NCBI GenBank assembly: GCA_030998225.1
Contig: JAPYXD010000677.1
Span: 13,205,501-13,269,500 of the forward strand
DNA: 64,000 nt
Origin: Diplolepis rosae
Lineage: Eukaryota > Arthropoda > Insecta > Hymenoptera > Diplolepididae
Direction: 5' to 3'
Part shown: in pieces, positions 33,600-45,764 of the stretch
Layout of the letters: each line of letters begins with the position of its first letter
Numbering within the stretch: the stretch's first letter is position 1
The notes under the pieces: model-generated
Told to the model about the DNA's origin: nothing
The model's database searches: none
Seen by the model: the letters and a program-made list of their open reading frames with translations, nothing else
Program-made: the position numbers and the translations under genes

Positions 33600-33828
33600 C
33601 TTTTGGTTTCGAAATTCAAAAAAAGTTCAATTTTAGCAAACTATATCGGAAATTATTTTTTCATTGGCAAAACCAAAAGTAGTCTATCTACGTCCGTTTC
33701 TATCTTTTCTACCATTTCTCAAATTTTGGAAACAACACTTTATATATTTTGGACACAAACGTGTAGAAAATAGACCAAATTATTAATATGAACTTGGTAC
33801 TTTTCTCAAGTAGGGCACATGCCCTTAA

Positions 33829-35940
33829 GAGCGAAAATATTTGCAACAACTTGAGTAATTAATTAATTTCAAATACGCTGAAAAATACTCTTAAAAAATA
33901 AGGAAAAAACTGATAAAAATTATTTTGTATCGAGGGAGAACTGTGTCTTAGTAACTGCAGTAAAAAGTTTAGAAGCAGTTTAACTTAAAAAGGCCAATTG
34001 GATAGTTTGAGAAGCGGTTAAAAAACTTTTCTCTTCGTAGTGGAAGTGTACATGAGACCACACCCTTTGCTAAGTATACTTTGCGATCGGATAACATTAA
34101 AGGGACGCCTCCTCCTTCCGCTCGATCATGTTCATCCTTATCCAAGTTACGGGACTGTACAGAGTCCCATCGATGTCCTTTAATTCTCGCACTGTACAGC
34201 TTCTACCAAGCTATCCGATCGTAGGAAGAAAGAAAAAAGATGTAAAAACGCGGAGGCTCGTCCACCTTGAGGCCAGTCTACCCACCACCATCCTGGAGGG
34301 TCTAGTAAATGTACATTCACCCACAAAAGTTTTCTTGGGCCCTAAAATCAGGGCCGCGGTCTAATAAAATAAATATATGAGTGGATTGAAAAAAATAAAT
34401 AAAGTCAGCACAAAAAAATAGTTTTCCTGATTATATTTTGTTGCCATCACTGAAATTCACTTGTAATTACGAAAAAAATCGTTGGTCTAACGAAAATGTT
34501 TATTTTTTAAAAATAAATTACTTTTTTGTAAGCTCTGCTTGAATATACTAAATAATTTTGTTGTTCTGAAAAAATACACAAAAGCACATGCGTCGTGTTT
34601 TTTCTACATAACCCCTGTAGACATTTCTTTATCTGTCCTCTATTGAGGAGGTTAGATTTTTATACAATCCTGACCAGAGTTTCTAATCTATCGAAAATTT
34701 AAAAATCTGAAATTATTTAACCTTTTTTTATTTGAGTAATAAATCAATAAAGTGAAGTAAAAATTTTAGAGCTAGCCTATATATGTCCTTTTTTATCTTT
34801 TCTACCATTTTTCAAATGTTGAAATTCTTTTTTGTATTGTGAGAAATCCAATATATTCAAAGCAATACTCAACAAGTGTTGTAAGGAAATTTTTTAACAA
34901 GTTTTAGGGAAATTGTTAAGAATTCAATGGAAATTGACGTCCCAAAAATCAAGGATAATACTGATTAATAGTCCAAATTCACTTGCTTTTAATTTTATTA
35001 TATTAAAATAGAAAATTCATTAAGTATCATGTAATTGAAACAAAGTTAATTGAAAAATTTCCCTTTACGTCAAGTGCAAAGTTATTTAATTCTTTTTAAA
35101 GAACATTCTTTTCAAAATTACAATATTGCAATTCTCTCTGCTTTAAGAGCAAACATTTTAATTTTGAATAAAGTTCTTTTAAACCTGTTCATTACAATTA
35201 TTATGCACAAGTGGAGGTGCAATGTAGTAAAGATCAAAGTCAATCATCTGTATCTTTTTAAATGTCTCTTATCAAAGTTTCGAATATTCTTCCGCAACTC
35301 TTTATACTATTAGTGAGTAAATTCAATTCCAATGTTGCGCAGACAAACCTATCCATAAAATGAGAAATGAAAATAGATCAGGTCTTCGAATAGTACTTTT
35401 TTCTGATATCTTCCACGAAGCAGAGTTAAAAAGTAAGACAGGTTATGAATTTATGATGAATATTCACTTTAAAATTTATTCTCTCTATCAATATATTTTC
35501 ATCTATAATACAGTTTTTAGTAAATTTGATATATGGGAAAGCTTTTAACTTGTTTTTTAAAATTTTAGAATATCTTCTTTGAAATATGCATTTTGATTTT
35601 TACGTGTAATATTGAATTGAATAATCATATGAACTATCAATTAAATTAATATGTCAATATAAAGACAAAAGACATGAATACAAACATGTCACAAAATTAT
35701 TAATAATATTATCTAATATAGAGAGAAAACTTTAATTGCTGTGTTCTGATTAAAAGTATAGTATATCATTTTTAATTTTTACTATTTTCGGCACAGTCAA
35801 CGTAATTTCACGATAAATTTTAATGAAAATTCTATTTAATTAATACCCTAATCGGATTAATTTCATATGCATCTATATATAAACCCTCGATTTTGAAATC
35901 CTTACTCTTACATAATTAATTTCTCCACTTAATCATATAA
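33829..35940. other. AT-rich non-coding stretch
   Basis: Contains a fragment of the 32990-33828 family (about 34770-34850). The region 34050-34370 is less AT-rich and holds a 78-codon frame (34128-34364) without a recognised domain. The rest shows nothing. Confidence 0.4.
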
Positions 35941-35944
35941 ACAA

Positions 35945-36078
35945 ATCGGGAAATACAATAGAAAACAATAAAGAATGAAAACCTGTGAACTTTCTTCTTA
36001 GAAAAAAAGCTGCCAAAGCTTTTCTCAGAGAAAATAAACTAGAAGTGTTCTTTATTGTTTTCTATTATATTTATCGAA
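35945..36078. repeat. Palindromic repeat, 'aatagaaaacaataaagaa'
   Basis: Inverted ends (aatagaaaacaataaagaa and its complement) around AAAGCTTTTCTC. A half copy with the same arm lies at 50535-50624, where a MITE has inserted. Confidence 0.6.
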
Positions 36079-36605
36079 TTTTTACCTTTCAAAACTGCAT
36101 TTTACAAGGAGATGATTTTGCAGGTAATTAAACATAGAAATCTACAAATAATACATGGCCTCAAAATGAGATGATTTTTTCCCTGTTGTAATTTTCTTTT
36201 ATAAAAGTTTTTGAAAACAAAAAATGACTTTAACTTTTGAGTCGCCTCTATTTCAAACTCTTAATGATTATTATAGAATATTCAAATACTATAAAAAAAC
36301 AAAAGGAAGAAGAGAAGTAAAAAGGAAACTTGAAAAAGACAAATATCAGATAAAATGCAAGAATTAAAGGAAAAGAAACGGAAAATTCAATTGGAAAAGA
36401 AAAAAAAACTTAAAGGGATCGAAGAAGAAATTTATGAACTGATTAAAGCTCAATGAATTTATATATAGACGTAATTAGTTGTTTATGCGATTTAAAAGTT
36501 TTATCTTAAATTTTTTGTGAAATTCATAGTTTATTCCCAACTTTAAAATAAATAGTTGGACTACCATTGTTCTTTGTGTTCTATTTGTAATAAGAAAAAT
36601 AATTT
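36079..36605. other. AT-rich non-coding stretch
   Basis: Nothing recognised apart from an A-rich purine run at about 36290-36440. Confidence 0.4.
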
Positions 36606-36671
36606 TGAAATCTTTCTGTGGAAAAAAAGACGCTTTCGACTGCGCTGAGATTCAAGCCCAGGTCTTTCGAT
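36606..36671 (-). repeat. Dispersed repeat with a tRNA T-arm-like hairpin
   Basis: About 65 bp, nearly identical to 49450-49516. On the minus strand it contains CTGGG-CTTGAAT-CTCAG, resembling a tRNA T arm and B box, and ends in a T-run that could be a Pol III terminator. The 5' half of a tRNA is not evident. It may be a tRNA-derived SINE remnant. Confidence 0.4.
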
Positions 36672-38360
36672 ATAATAATAATTACAAAATCATTTTTCAC
36701 TTTTATACAAATATTATTGAAATATTTACAATTCAATCATTTATCATTAAAAAGACGTTTTCACTGTAACAGAATGAGTTAAAATGAATCTCGATTGGAT
36801 TTTTAAAAAAAGTAGACCTGGGATTTTTTCAAAATTAGACCTGGAAAAGTCCTGGAATTTTGAAACTTATCTACAAACTCTGAAAATGTTCCATCTCGAC
36901 TCCAATAATGGAAAACAAAAAATTTGTTGAGCTCTAGAGTGTGAAATAAAACACGTATCCCTTGTTCCTTTCAGTTCAATTATAACAGGTCATCGAATTG
37001 AAGTTTGTGGGCCGCGGGTCAGCAAAACAGTAAGAGAAAAAAAAAAAAAAAAAAGAACAACGTTGGCTCTCGTGTAGTATAAAATGATCCTGATGGTGAA
37101 AGGGGGGAGAGGAAAGAAGAAACTAGAGGAAGTTTGCGATATCGGGTGTCACACGGCCCGGTCATACGTCATGCTCGCGGATTGAATTAAAGGCGCCCGA
37201 TGGTGAATAGAGAAGCTAACTTTTCATATTATACTCGGGCAACCCTGCCCTTCTCTTTCACTGTTCAGCATTCTCCACCACGAAAACCCTCTTAGCGTTG
37301 AACGCGACGCGTCAAACTGATGAGTTTCCAATATTTTGCCTTCCTTTTCTCTGCATGTCTCTCTGCCTCGGGTCAGGCTGCTCTCTTCTGTTCTTCTCTT
37401 TCAACCTCTCGCTTCTGTCTATTATTCTTGTCTTCTCTCTTCTTCACTTTTTCACTTTCTCACTTCTTGTGCCCACCCACGCGCAATACCGGCAACTCCA
37501 AGTCCTTGTCATTGGCAAAGACGCTCGCGGTCGTTGGATATAGGCGTGCGCTCTCCATCCTCGGAATAAGGAGAAGAATCTTTCCGACGGAGAAAATTAA
37601 TTATCGTTGCAGCCTTCTGCACCGAGAGAAAGGATTTTCTGGCTTGAATAAATAGCTGCGGCCAGGGAAACGCCTCGGAATCCACATCAGTTTCATTCGT
37701 GTATATAGAGTGCTGGTCGGCGTACACCTGTAATTTTAGTGCACGCACGGCTATGTGCATATTGCCACGATGAATTTATCGCACTCTAATTGCCCGAGAT
37801 CTCGCCACGATATCTCCTGTCTGTCATTCTCACGATAATTCCCGCGCTATGTTCAATCCATTCCCATTACATTGTAAAACTCCAGGTTTTATTTCTTTTA
37901 AATTTCAATTTTCAAACTCAACTAATTAATTTGAAATCATTTATTTCATTTAATGATCATTTCAACGAAGATATTTTGCCTAGGAAAGGTTGCAATATAC
38001 TTGTGATCTAGAATTAGCTTCACGCTAAATCCCCTTTCATCAAATTAACTATAGAAAATTTTTTTTTTTCGGATTATGTGACAGGAGTTAATAATGTTTC
38101 AGCAAAGTCTTAAATATTGAGATTTTTTAATTTTTTGTATTTTATAGCATTTTGATTTAGTTTATTGGTTTTAAAACTTTTAAAATCTATTCTCAAATAC
38201 AATTTGTAGAATAATTCTGATATTGTGTAACGTCTGTATAATTATAAATATTTTCAAGAACACGCAATTATGATTGTTAATTCGCTTGATTATTGTCAGT
38301 CAACTCATTATTTAATCAACCACAAACCACAATTACCTCTCGTCCTTTATCTTGCATAAC
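36672..38360. other. Non-coding region with a GC-richer island
   Basis: An A-run lies at about 37038-37055. From about 37000 to 37860 the DNA is clearly less AT-rich and of high complexity. Overlapping frames in three plus-strand phases and on the minus strand (37298-37543, 37320-37655, 37336-37569, 37509-37760) make real coding unlikely. The island could be conserved regulatory DNA; this is inference. Confidence 0.4.
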
Positions 38361-39296
38361 TACACTGTTAGAAATTTCTATCGTAATTTTCCGAAACTCG
38401 TAACTGAAGTTTTCTTCAGATAAAATTTCAGAAAAATAAGTTACTTTTTAGTAAATCCCAGAAACAATTTCTTAATTTTCAGTCAGAAAATTTTCAATAT
38501 TCCAATACTTGTATCTGCACTGTAAAAATTTTACGAAAATTTTTCCTAAAATAGTCGGACAGCTTAAAATACAAATGGGTCGTAAATTTTTCCAAAGGTA
38601 AAGTCGGAAATATTTCCTACATAGAACTGGAAATAGTTCCTACTGTTTGGTCGGAGAATATACAGTTTATTAGGAAAAATTGATATATTTCATAATTTAA
38701 GTGGAAAAATATCCAAAAAAGTGAACAAATTTCCGTTTTTGTGGAATAATTTCCGCTTTTCATGGGAAAAATTCCCTACAACTTAGGAGATTTGTGAAAT
38801 GTTCTCACCTTTTTGATATATTTCTTAATAGTTCGGAAATAAGTCCTGAAAATACGGTCAATTTTCCTTAAATCTATGAAATATTTCTACTTTCTGTATG
38901 AAAATCTATGCTTCCTAAGGATTTAGGAAAAATTTCCTATTACATGGGAAAATTTACTGAAATTTTTTACAGTGTAGAAATTCTGAATCTTGTAACAGAA
39001 AAAATTTGACGTTTTAAGTATCTAAAGTTTTATGCAATTACATCTAACTGAAAATTTTGTTGCAGTTTCGTAATTTGATGATGAATTTTGTAAAAATTCT
39101 GTTACAGTTTGGTAGTTTTAAGATAAATTTTATGAAAATTCAGTTGACTTTTGTAATATTAAGGAAAATTTCATAAAATTCAGTACAATTTTCGCAATTT
39201 TAAGATACCTTCACTCAAAAACACTAAATATTGTCAAAATTCACGTTACCTCTGTAACAAAAATTTTGTACATTACTGAAAATTTCTAACAGTGTA
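38361..39296. mobile_element. TA-flanked MITE, 'tacactgttagaaattt' family, interrupted
   Basis: Ends TACACTGTTAGAAATTTC and AAATTTCTAACAGTGTA with TA edges. The interior repeats 'aattttcgtaattt' segments. The MITE at 38518-38976 is inserted in it. Confidence 0.8.
38518..38976. mobile_element. MITE, 'cactgtaaaa' family, nested
   Basis: Ends CACTGTAAAAATTTTACG and TTTTTTACAGTGTA. The interior is shared with 33334-33599 and 41501-41967. The left TA is not kept. Confidence 0.8.
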
Positions 39297-41130
39297 TGTA
39301 ATAGGATAATATTTTCATAAATGCTATCTACTTCAATTTTCTTTTGTGAATTCTAATGCTTCCCCTTTAAATCTCGAGAATGGTAGAATTGATAAGTGAG
39401 AAGTCTCAAGCACATTTTAGAAATTTAATTATCTCAGCTACGCTAAAATAAATCTTCCTTTATAAAGTTTAATGCATTCCAAACATAATATTAAATGTAC
39501 TCTAAAGAGTTTTACGGTCTCAGTCTTTAGCTTATTTTGATAATACGTACGTTTCACTCAATAATAAAAATGAAGTTTTTTTCTCATTATTTTCATGTAT
39601 AATATTCTATGCAGAAATAAATTATTTGAAACATTTTTGATGGTAGATTATTATATAAAAGTTGTTTATACAGATACAGACTTATCAATTCACTTATTAG
39701 TTGAAATTAAATTTAATAATTAAAATGGTAAATTATGGACCCTAAAGCCAATGTCAACTTACCTAATATTACTAATTAAATTTAATATAAAAGTATATGA
39801 AGTCATTTGCACATACAGTATATGAAATTTAATATACGCAATTTTTAATTTTAATATGGATCAAAGTGTCGATAAACGAGAAGGATTTCAAATTCTTTAA
39901 ATTATTAATTGCTTTGCGCGATTTTAGAGATTGAAATTAACTACAAGGGCACGTATCGGGAAAGTATTCTATCTAATTCCAAGACTTATGGCCTGATAAA
40001 GTAGACAGAAATAACATTTCAAAACTGTTTACTGTTTGATAATATTACAAATGAATATGATCATCAATATTATACTTTTTTATTTTTTATTATGTCAGAA
40101 AAAAAATTCTCCAGAATATGAATAAATATGTACCTATATAAAAGAAAATAATCTACTTTATAATTTAATTCTAGAGTCATTGGAAAAATAATAATACAGA
40201 TATATTGAATTTCATATACAAATATACATATAATATTTTAAAAAAAGGAGTAATGAATAGTACAGAGAAAAATCACGAAAATGAAAGATTAAAATTTTGT
40301 GACCACACTCTATATAAATTAAGTACAAAAGCGAGGAAACCTTGAAGGCGAAAGCGATATTTTCGTTCAATATCTCTTTTGCTATACATCAGACTTTGCA
40401 GAGTGGAAAGAGTTGAAGAGGTCCTTTTTCCAAGCATGAAGGACAACTTCCACTGTCCTTGTCGTGGTAACCCCGGACAAATTTATTACGCGTATAGCAA
40501 GCGAGCGCTTTAACGACCATAGAGCAATGCTGATTCGGCAAAGAAACTATTCGGTGCTCTCATTCTACTTCCGATCCTGGAAGCTATACTTTATTCCTCT
40601 AGCATAATACGCGAATATTTCCATTTCAGCGTAACAGGGTATTTCGCGCAAGATAATATCCTCCCCTGAGGAAATCACCGGAGGCTCATCCCTAAACCAA
40701 AAGAATCTTCCTCACCCGCGAAATTTGGCTTTTCCTTCACTCCGGTAATGCGTTTACATTAGATACTTGTCCTACGTTATCTACTGCCGGTAGCAGACCA
40801 TGCAAATCCACTGGATTATTGCAGGTACGTGCATCAACTTGACTCGGCACTTCCTTAATTAGATAAGCAAAAGCTTCTCTGCTAGTGCCAGATTACATGA
40901 ACCTGGTTGCGAGCACTCCAACTTAGACTTTTTTCTCTCTACTTCAACGTTTTCATTAATTTCCTGATAGGAAGCAGAACCATTTTCAAGTGGACTACAC
41001 ATCTGCTTTTAAATTAGTCCTTCAGTTTAATTGTATATAATACACTGTAATAACTATAGTTTTTATGCCGTATGGTAAGGTCTGACGTCACCAATTACAT
41101 ACCACTGCTTTATTGATAAAATCATTAAGT
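39297..41130. other. Non-coding region with a GC-richer island
   Basis: AT-rich to 40320, with a short 'ggaccctaaagccaa' remnant of the hammerhead family at about 39738. About 40320-40960 is GC-richer, unique and without a long frame. 40808-40830 has an AG|GTACGT arrangement that I do not consider convincing. Confidence 0.4.
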
Positions 41131-41274
41131 TTTGCAACACTGTACGGGAATTTTGCACTTTGCGCACCGAAAAATGTTCGCAGAATGGCAGATTTATGAT
41201 GACCTTAGAGCACACTATCTTTTGCGGAGATTTTTCGGTGCGCTTAGTGCGAACTTCCCATAGAGTGTTGCAAA
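41131..41274. mobile_element. Small palindromic MITE
   Basis: Ends TTTGCAACACTGTACGGGAA and TTCCCATAGAGTGTTGCAAA with TTGCACTTTGCGCACCG arms. About 144 bp. Confidence 0.7.
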
Positions 41275-41359
41275 AAATAGTATGTGATACATGTGCGGAT
41301 TAGAGATTCCTCATTTGTGCTGCAAACCTCACACTTATCGGAAATCACCAACTTCCCCG

Positions 41360-42284
41360 GGGTGGCCGCTGGACTGGGAAACCGAGAAATGACCGGAAAT
41401 TTTCTGTGACCTGGACAAACCGGAAAATGACCGGAAATTTTTGTTATTTTTTAATAAATAAAGATTTTTATTTGTTTTAAATGTGTTACATAAAGTGATT
41501 TACACTGTAAAAAATAGCGGTAAATTTTCCTACTATGTATTAGGAAATTTTTCCTAAATCCTTAGGAAGCATATAGATTTTCCTACAGAAAGTAGTAATA
41601 ATTCATAGATTTGAGGAAAATTGACCGAATTTTCGGACTTATTTCCAAACTATTAGGAAATATATTAAAAAGTTGAGAACATTTCACAAATCTGCTAAGT
41701 TGCAGGAAATTTTTCTCATGAAAAGCGAAAATTATTCCACAAAAACGGAAATTTGTTTACTTTTTTTGGATCTTTTTTCACTTGAATTATGAAATATATA
41801 AATTTTTCCTAATCAACTGGATATTTCTCGGACCAACAGTAGGAACTATTTCCAGTTCTATGTCGGAAATATTTCCGACTATATCTTTGGAAAAATTTAC
41901 GACCGATTTGTATTTTAGGCTGTCCGACTATTTTCGGAAAAATGTCCGAAAAATTTTTTACAGTGTACTTATATATTATATTATGCAAGCAACTTGGGTG
42001 CAGAAGTGTGAAGCAGCCGTAGGCTACTGTCTACAGCGCCCATTGGAGTAGGAGATTTTTTCCTTGTTGACTATGACAGCGACTTTAACAATTGTCTATT
42101 TCATATGATTTCGTGATTTCGGTATACCAGAAGAAATTTCATTTCAGAATATTGAATGAAAAATATTTTAAAAGTTTTAAAACCATTGCATTAACTGTTA
42201 ATCATTGGAAATTGTTTTTTTAATGACCCGGAAAAAATTTTCGATGACCGGGAATTATTTTTGTCTATGAAAACGGCCACCCTG
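41360..42284. mobile_element. hAT-like non-autonomous element with nested MITE
   Basis: Inverted ends GGGTGGCCG and CGGCCACCCTG, with sub-terminal 'aatgaccggaaattt' segments on both sides. CAGGGTGGCC-like ends are typical of hAT elements; an 8-bp target duplication could not be confirmed. The MITE 41501-41967 interrupts it. No transposase. Confidence 0.55.
41501..41967. mobile_element. TA-flanked MITE, 'tacactgtaaaa' family
   Basis: TACACTGTAAAAAATAGCGG to TTTTTTACAGTGTA. The arms share 'aggaaatttttcc' segments with 38518-38976. The 89-codon frame at 41782-42051 begins inside it and is not coding. Confidence 0.85.
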
Positions 42285-43306
42285 TTCCCGTATTAGTATC
42301 ATAATATATAATAATATGTTGAAATTCTTATTTTATTAATAAAATGATCGTATGTATGTAATTGTTTGTACCCAAGAGAAGTAAAATTTTGTTCTAAAAT
42401 TTGTGAAATATTAGTGAAGATAAAAACGAGCACAACCTTCGGTTTGGAAAATTAAAAAGTTCTTTTTCAGCATAATAGATAGAAGTCTATATACGTCCGT
42501 TTTTATTTTCTCTACCATTTCTCAAATTTCTCATACGAACTTGCTAATTTTTTTGAGTATCACATGCGTTTAAACATCAATTATAATTTCTCCACTTACA
42601 TAATAAATTTGAAATTGTTAGGGAATTTTTATTTAATTTTTGTCTAGAGAAATACCTACAGTATTTTGAAAGATGATGAATTTGAATATTTTTAGTCATA
42701 GCAAAAAAGGCTTCACACTGAAGAAAGTGTGTAGTTGTGGCAACTACTTCTTTAGTGAAAAATTGCTTAAAAATTCGTTACAGTTTCCTCAACCATTTAA
42801 TTATCTTACGTAATTATTCGAATTGTTGCACTCAGCACATAGCTAGGATCTAGTCACTGATTAAAGTTAGTAAAGAACGACTGATTAAACTTAAGAGAAC
42901 AAATAAGTGAAATGTTTTTACTCAAAAGAAATAAAAATAGCATCCCTTCTTAATATAATTTTCTGAGTTTAGTTGATGACTTTATTATTTTATTTCACTA
43001 GTCACTTTGATCTAAGCTCCTTTGCAACTCTTGTTATTCATAATATTTTTCTTCATATGAGAATCAGAATTGCATGCATATAAAAATGCTTATGTGCTGT
43101 TTACTGAAACGTTATATGTGAATTGCAGAACATCTTTTTGTGATTTATAATGATTGTATGTTTCTTCTATTTCAGGTAAGTGTCTAATAAACTCCGTATG
43201 AAGCACGTGGGTGAGTGATTGGCAAATGTCACGATATTAGCGCATTAAAGATAACTGTCATCTTCCGTAGCCCCGCTTTCACTCTAAGTGTGTATTATAC
43301 ATTGTG
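42285..43306. other. AT-rich non-coding stretch with recursive-splice-like site
   Basis: Holds a right-end fragment of the TTAA family (about 42480-42573), a short hairpin at about 42710-42770, and the AG|GTAAGT site at 43175/43176, given separately. Confidence 0.4.
43158..43215 (+). promoter_or_regulatory. Candidate recursive splice site (ratchet point) 1
   Basis: TTTCTTCTATTTCAG|GTAAGTG: a pyrimidine-rich acceptor directly joined to a strong donor, the zero-length-exon form known from long insect introns. 34 bases downstream (after CACGTGG) is a second donor, GTGAGTG. A related arrangement occurs at 62138/62139. There is no transcript evidence here. Confidence 0.45.
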
Positions 43307-43537
43307 TACACCTAGAAAACAGTTTCTTTGAATCAAAGGAACATTTCTTTGATATGCGGTCAAATAAAATATTTCTTTGATTGGAAGAAAGTTTTGTTGA
43401 TTCAAAAAATTTTTCTGTAATGTAACAAAATCTAGTTTTTTGGATCAAAGAAAATTTGTTTGAATTAACAAAACTTTCTTTAATTTAAAGAAATTTTTTC
43501 ATTGACCGTATATCAAAGAAGCTGTTTTCTCGGTGTA
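43307..43537. mobile_element. TA-flanked palindromic MITE, 'tacacctagaaaacag' family
   Basis: TACACCTAGAAAACAGTTTC to CTGTTTTCTCGGTGTA. The interior repeats ATCAAAGAAA-like units in both orientations. 231 bp. Confidence 0.8.
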
Positions 43538-43550
43538 CAAATTCTCATCC

Positions 43551-43755
43551 CGTGCAGAAATTTTGACCTGGCGCCGATCGGGTCCTGATAGGGATTCCCC
43601 TAGTTTGAAATGAAACGCTGCGTCCGATCTGGACCAAATCTGGAGAACGGAGTATCGCAAAGCCCTCTACCCGATTTTTAACCTCTCAGATTGGGGCCAG
43701 ATCGAGTGCCGCGATTCATTTCAGATCAGGCCCAGGTCAGAAAATTTCTGTACGA
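43551..43755. mobile_element. Palindromic MITE, 'gtgcagaaattttgacctgg' family
   Basis: Inverted ends CGTGCAGAAATTTTGACC and the complement of CGTACAGAAATTTTCTGACC. GC-richer interior with 'gatcgggtcctgat' segments. It starts 14 bp after the previous MITE. Confidence 0.65.
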
Positions 43756-45280
43756 CATCTTGCGCTTAGAGCGCAGGTCGCTATTTTAAACACGTCCAGG
43801 ACATCCAATCCGATCTTCACGCTCAAATTTTATGCCCTTCGCGTAGATTCACCTTTATTAACCATAATTAAATATGACTTAAGTTGATTTTATAATATTG
43901 TAAATTTCAATTTCATTCTTTCAAAATTACTTTGATATATTTTATCACGTGGTCGGTTGATCCATGAACCTTAATATCGAGTGAATTACGTGATAAAATA
44001 GTATTTTAGTTCCCCTCAAGATTTTATTACAATAATCAATGTGAAAATATAAATTCAGAACTTTACGAATTTTTTTCGCTGAATTAGCGATCTCAATCAA
44101 AAAATGTCTAAATACATTTTTGATCACATATTTTACATAAAATACGAAAATATTTTTTTCATTAGCATATTATTAAATCTTCAATATTCGGACCACCATA
44201 TTGGATCCGCCATTTTGAATTTTCTAACACTGTCACCGGATTTTCATATAATGTGCCAAGAAACATAGGAAAATTGAATTTAATAAAGGTTCAGGAATTT
44301 TCATCAACGATAATCTTGGAAAAACTCGGTATTTCCCAAGTTCTCCAAGCGCCATATTGAATCCGCCATTAATTAGGTCATTACATATACTAGAAGAGGT
44401 CTGTACGTAATTAATCAATTAAACTTTGACAGTTTGATCAATAAAATTCCGTGTATTATCCAATTATCTTAGAAATGTCATAAGAAAACGCGTATTTTTC
44501 CAAATTTCCATAGTTTTCCGCCATTTTGGAAAAGATAAAACATAAGGAGCTGAACCAAAAAATATTTTTCATAAACTACAACTATTTTGTCCACCTTTGT
44601 CCATAGTTTGAAATAGATCAATATGCTTTATCCATTTGAAAAAAAAAAGAATAAAAAAAAAATTCAAATTTTCGGTACTTTTTTAAATAAAATCCGCCAT
44701 ATTGATTTCCCAGTGCACGATAATGTAATTTTGACTTCATAAATCGAAAGAGGAGATTCAAAAACATCATCTATACAAGGTTTGGTCATGATATATTCCC
44801 TTTTTCGCTTTGTCAACAAGGGCCAAAAATGAGTTTAAAAGTCTGTGATTTTGGGCGTTAATGGGTTAAGTAAAAAGCACTGAGGAACGTCTATTTGTTT
44901 CTAAATATTAATAATTATTTTAAAAATTACAAAATTTTTTTTTCATATAGTTATATAAATGTTGGACCAGATGAACGTTATTTACTGCTTTTTACTTAAT
45001 TACTTAAAGTTTAAACTCGATATCTCAATCAATGTAAAAGTGCGAAGGGCGAAAAAAAAGTGTCGGTACATCAAATGTAAGAAATTATCCCTACCTAATA
45101 AAATTTGTCGCTAAGCGGTTGCAGACTAGACTAGTCTAGCCGATGACTGCACAAAAGTTTTACAGTTCTGGCTAGCCGTTAGCTAAACCGTCTACTCTGT
45201 GCCAGGACAGAGTCTAGACGGTCTAGTCTAGATCCAAATCACTGCCGGGAGACTTTTACAGATGAGAACTTTTCAGTAAC
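43756..45280. other. Non-coding stretch with repeat fragments
   Basis: Contains the right end of a TTAA MITE (about 43935-43975, 'gttgatccatgaaccTTAA'), a region with recurring CCGCCAT words (about 44190-44710), and a CTAG-dense hairpin at 45119-45233. No gene recognised. Confidence 0.45.
45119..45233. repeat. CTAG-rich inverted repeat
   Basis: AGACTAGACTAGTCTAGC at the left and GTCTAGACGGTCTAGTCTAG at the right can pair, around GGCTAGCCGTTAGCTAAACC. No other copy was seen in the window. Confidence 0.45.
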
Positions 45281-45543
45281 TACACTGTAAAAAATGTCTC
45301 CGGCAATTTTCCCCAAAATTTCGGGACGCTAATTTCTGCGAGGTTTCCGGGATTTTCTCAAACATTTTTTAGGGAAAATTCCCAAAACCATCTAAATTTT
45401 AGGAAATTTGTCCAAAATTTTTAGTAAATTTTCAGGCGTTTTAGAGGAATTTCCTAAAATGGTGAAAATTATTTTTCCAATGGAAAATGTGGAATTATCC
45501 CTAAGAAATTGTAGGGAAATTTCGTGAAATTGTTTACAGTGTA
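45281..45543. mobile_element. TA-flanked MITE, 'tacactgtaaaa' family
   Basis: TACACTGTAAAAAATGTCTC to TTGTTTACAGTGTA. Its last TA (45542-45543) is also the first TA of the next MITE. Confidence 0.8.
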
Positions 45544-45764
45544 CTCTCTAAATTTGAATCAGTCAAAATCTACTGATTATCAGTGAAATTTGACTGATTC
45601 AAATAGCTTAAAAAAGGTTACTGTAAATCAGTCAAATTTCACTGATTATTTCAGTGAAAATTGACTGATTTTACAGTGAAAATATTTTTTCACTGATGAA
45701 TCAGTGAAAAGGCAAATCACTGATTCAATCAGTCAAAATTCGACTGATTCAGATTTAGAGAGTA
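45542..45764. mobile_element. TA-flanked MITE, 'ctctctaaat...aatcagt' family
   Basis: TA-CTCTCTAAATTTGAATCA to TGATTCAGATTTAGAG-AGTA. The interior is a series of CACTGATT/AATCAGTG units. Complete copy of the MITE whose fragment ends the captured BEL flank. Confidence 0.85.

Larger units (their letters stand above)
32990..33828. mobile_element. TTAA-flanked element with two nested MITEs
   Basis: TTAA-GGGCATGTGATAC at the left and CACATGCCC-TTAA at the right. Sub-terminal arms include acgtagatagactac and its complement. Two TA-type MITEs (33004-33211 and 33334-33599) are inserted in it. A more decayed relative is at 6504-7759; fragments lie at about 34770-34850 and 42480-42573. Confidence 0.8.

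Noticed and set aside
34128..34364. 78-codon frame in a less AT-rich block
   Set aside because: No domain recognised, no splice or promoter context; left as non-coding.
37298..37760. Cluster of open frames of 77-111 codons
   Set aside because: They overlap in several phases on both strands in a GC-richer island, typical of chance frames.
39745..39765. Minus-strand TTAG|GTAAGT as a ratchet point
   Set aside because: There is no pyrimidine tract before it and it is on the opposite strand to the two better sites.
40808..40835. TTATTGCAG|GTACGTGC as a ratchet point
   Set aside because: Weak pyrimidine tract, weaker donor and no second donor like those at the other two sites.
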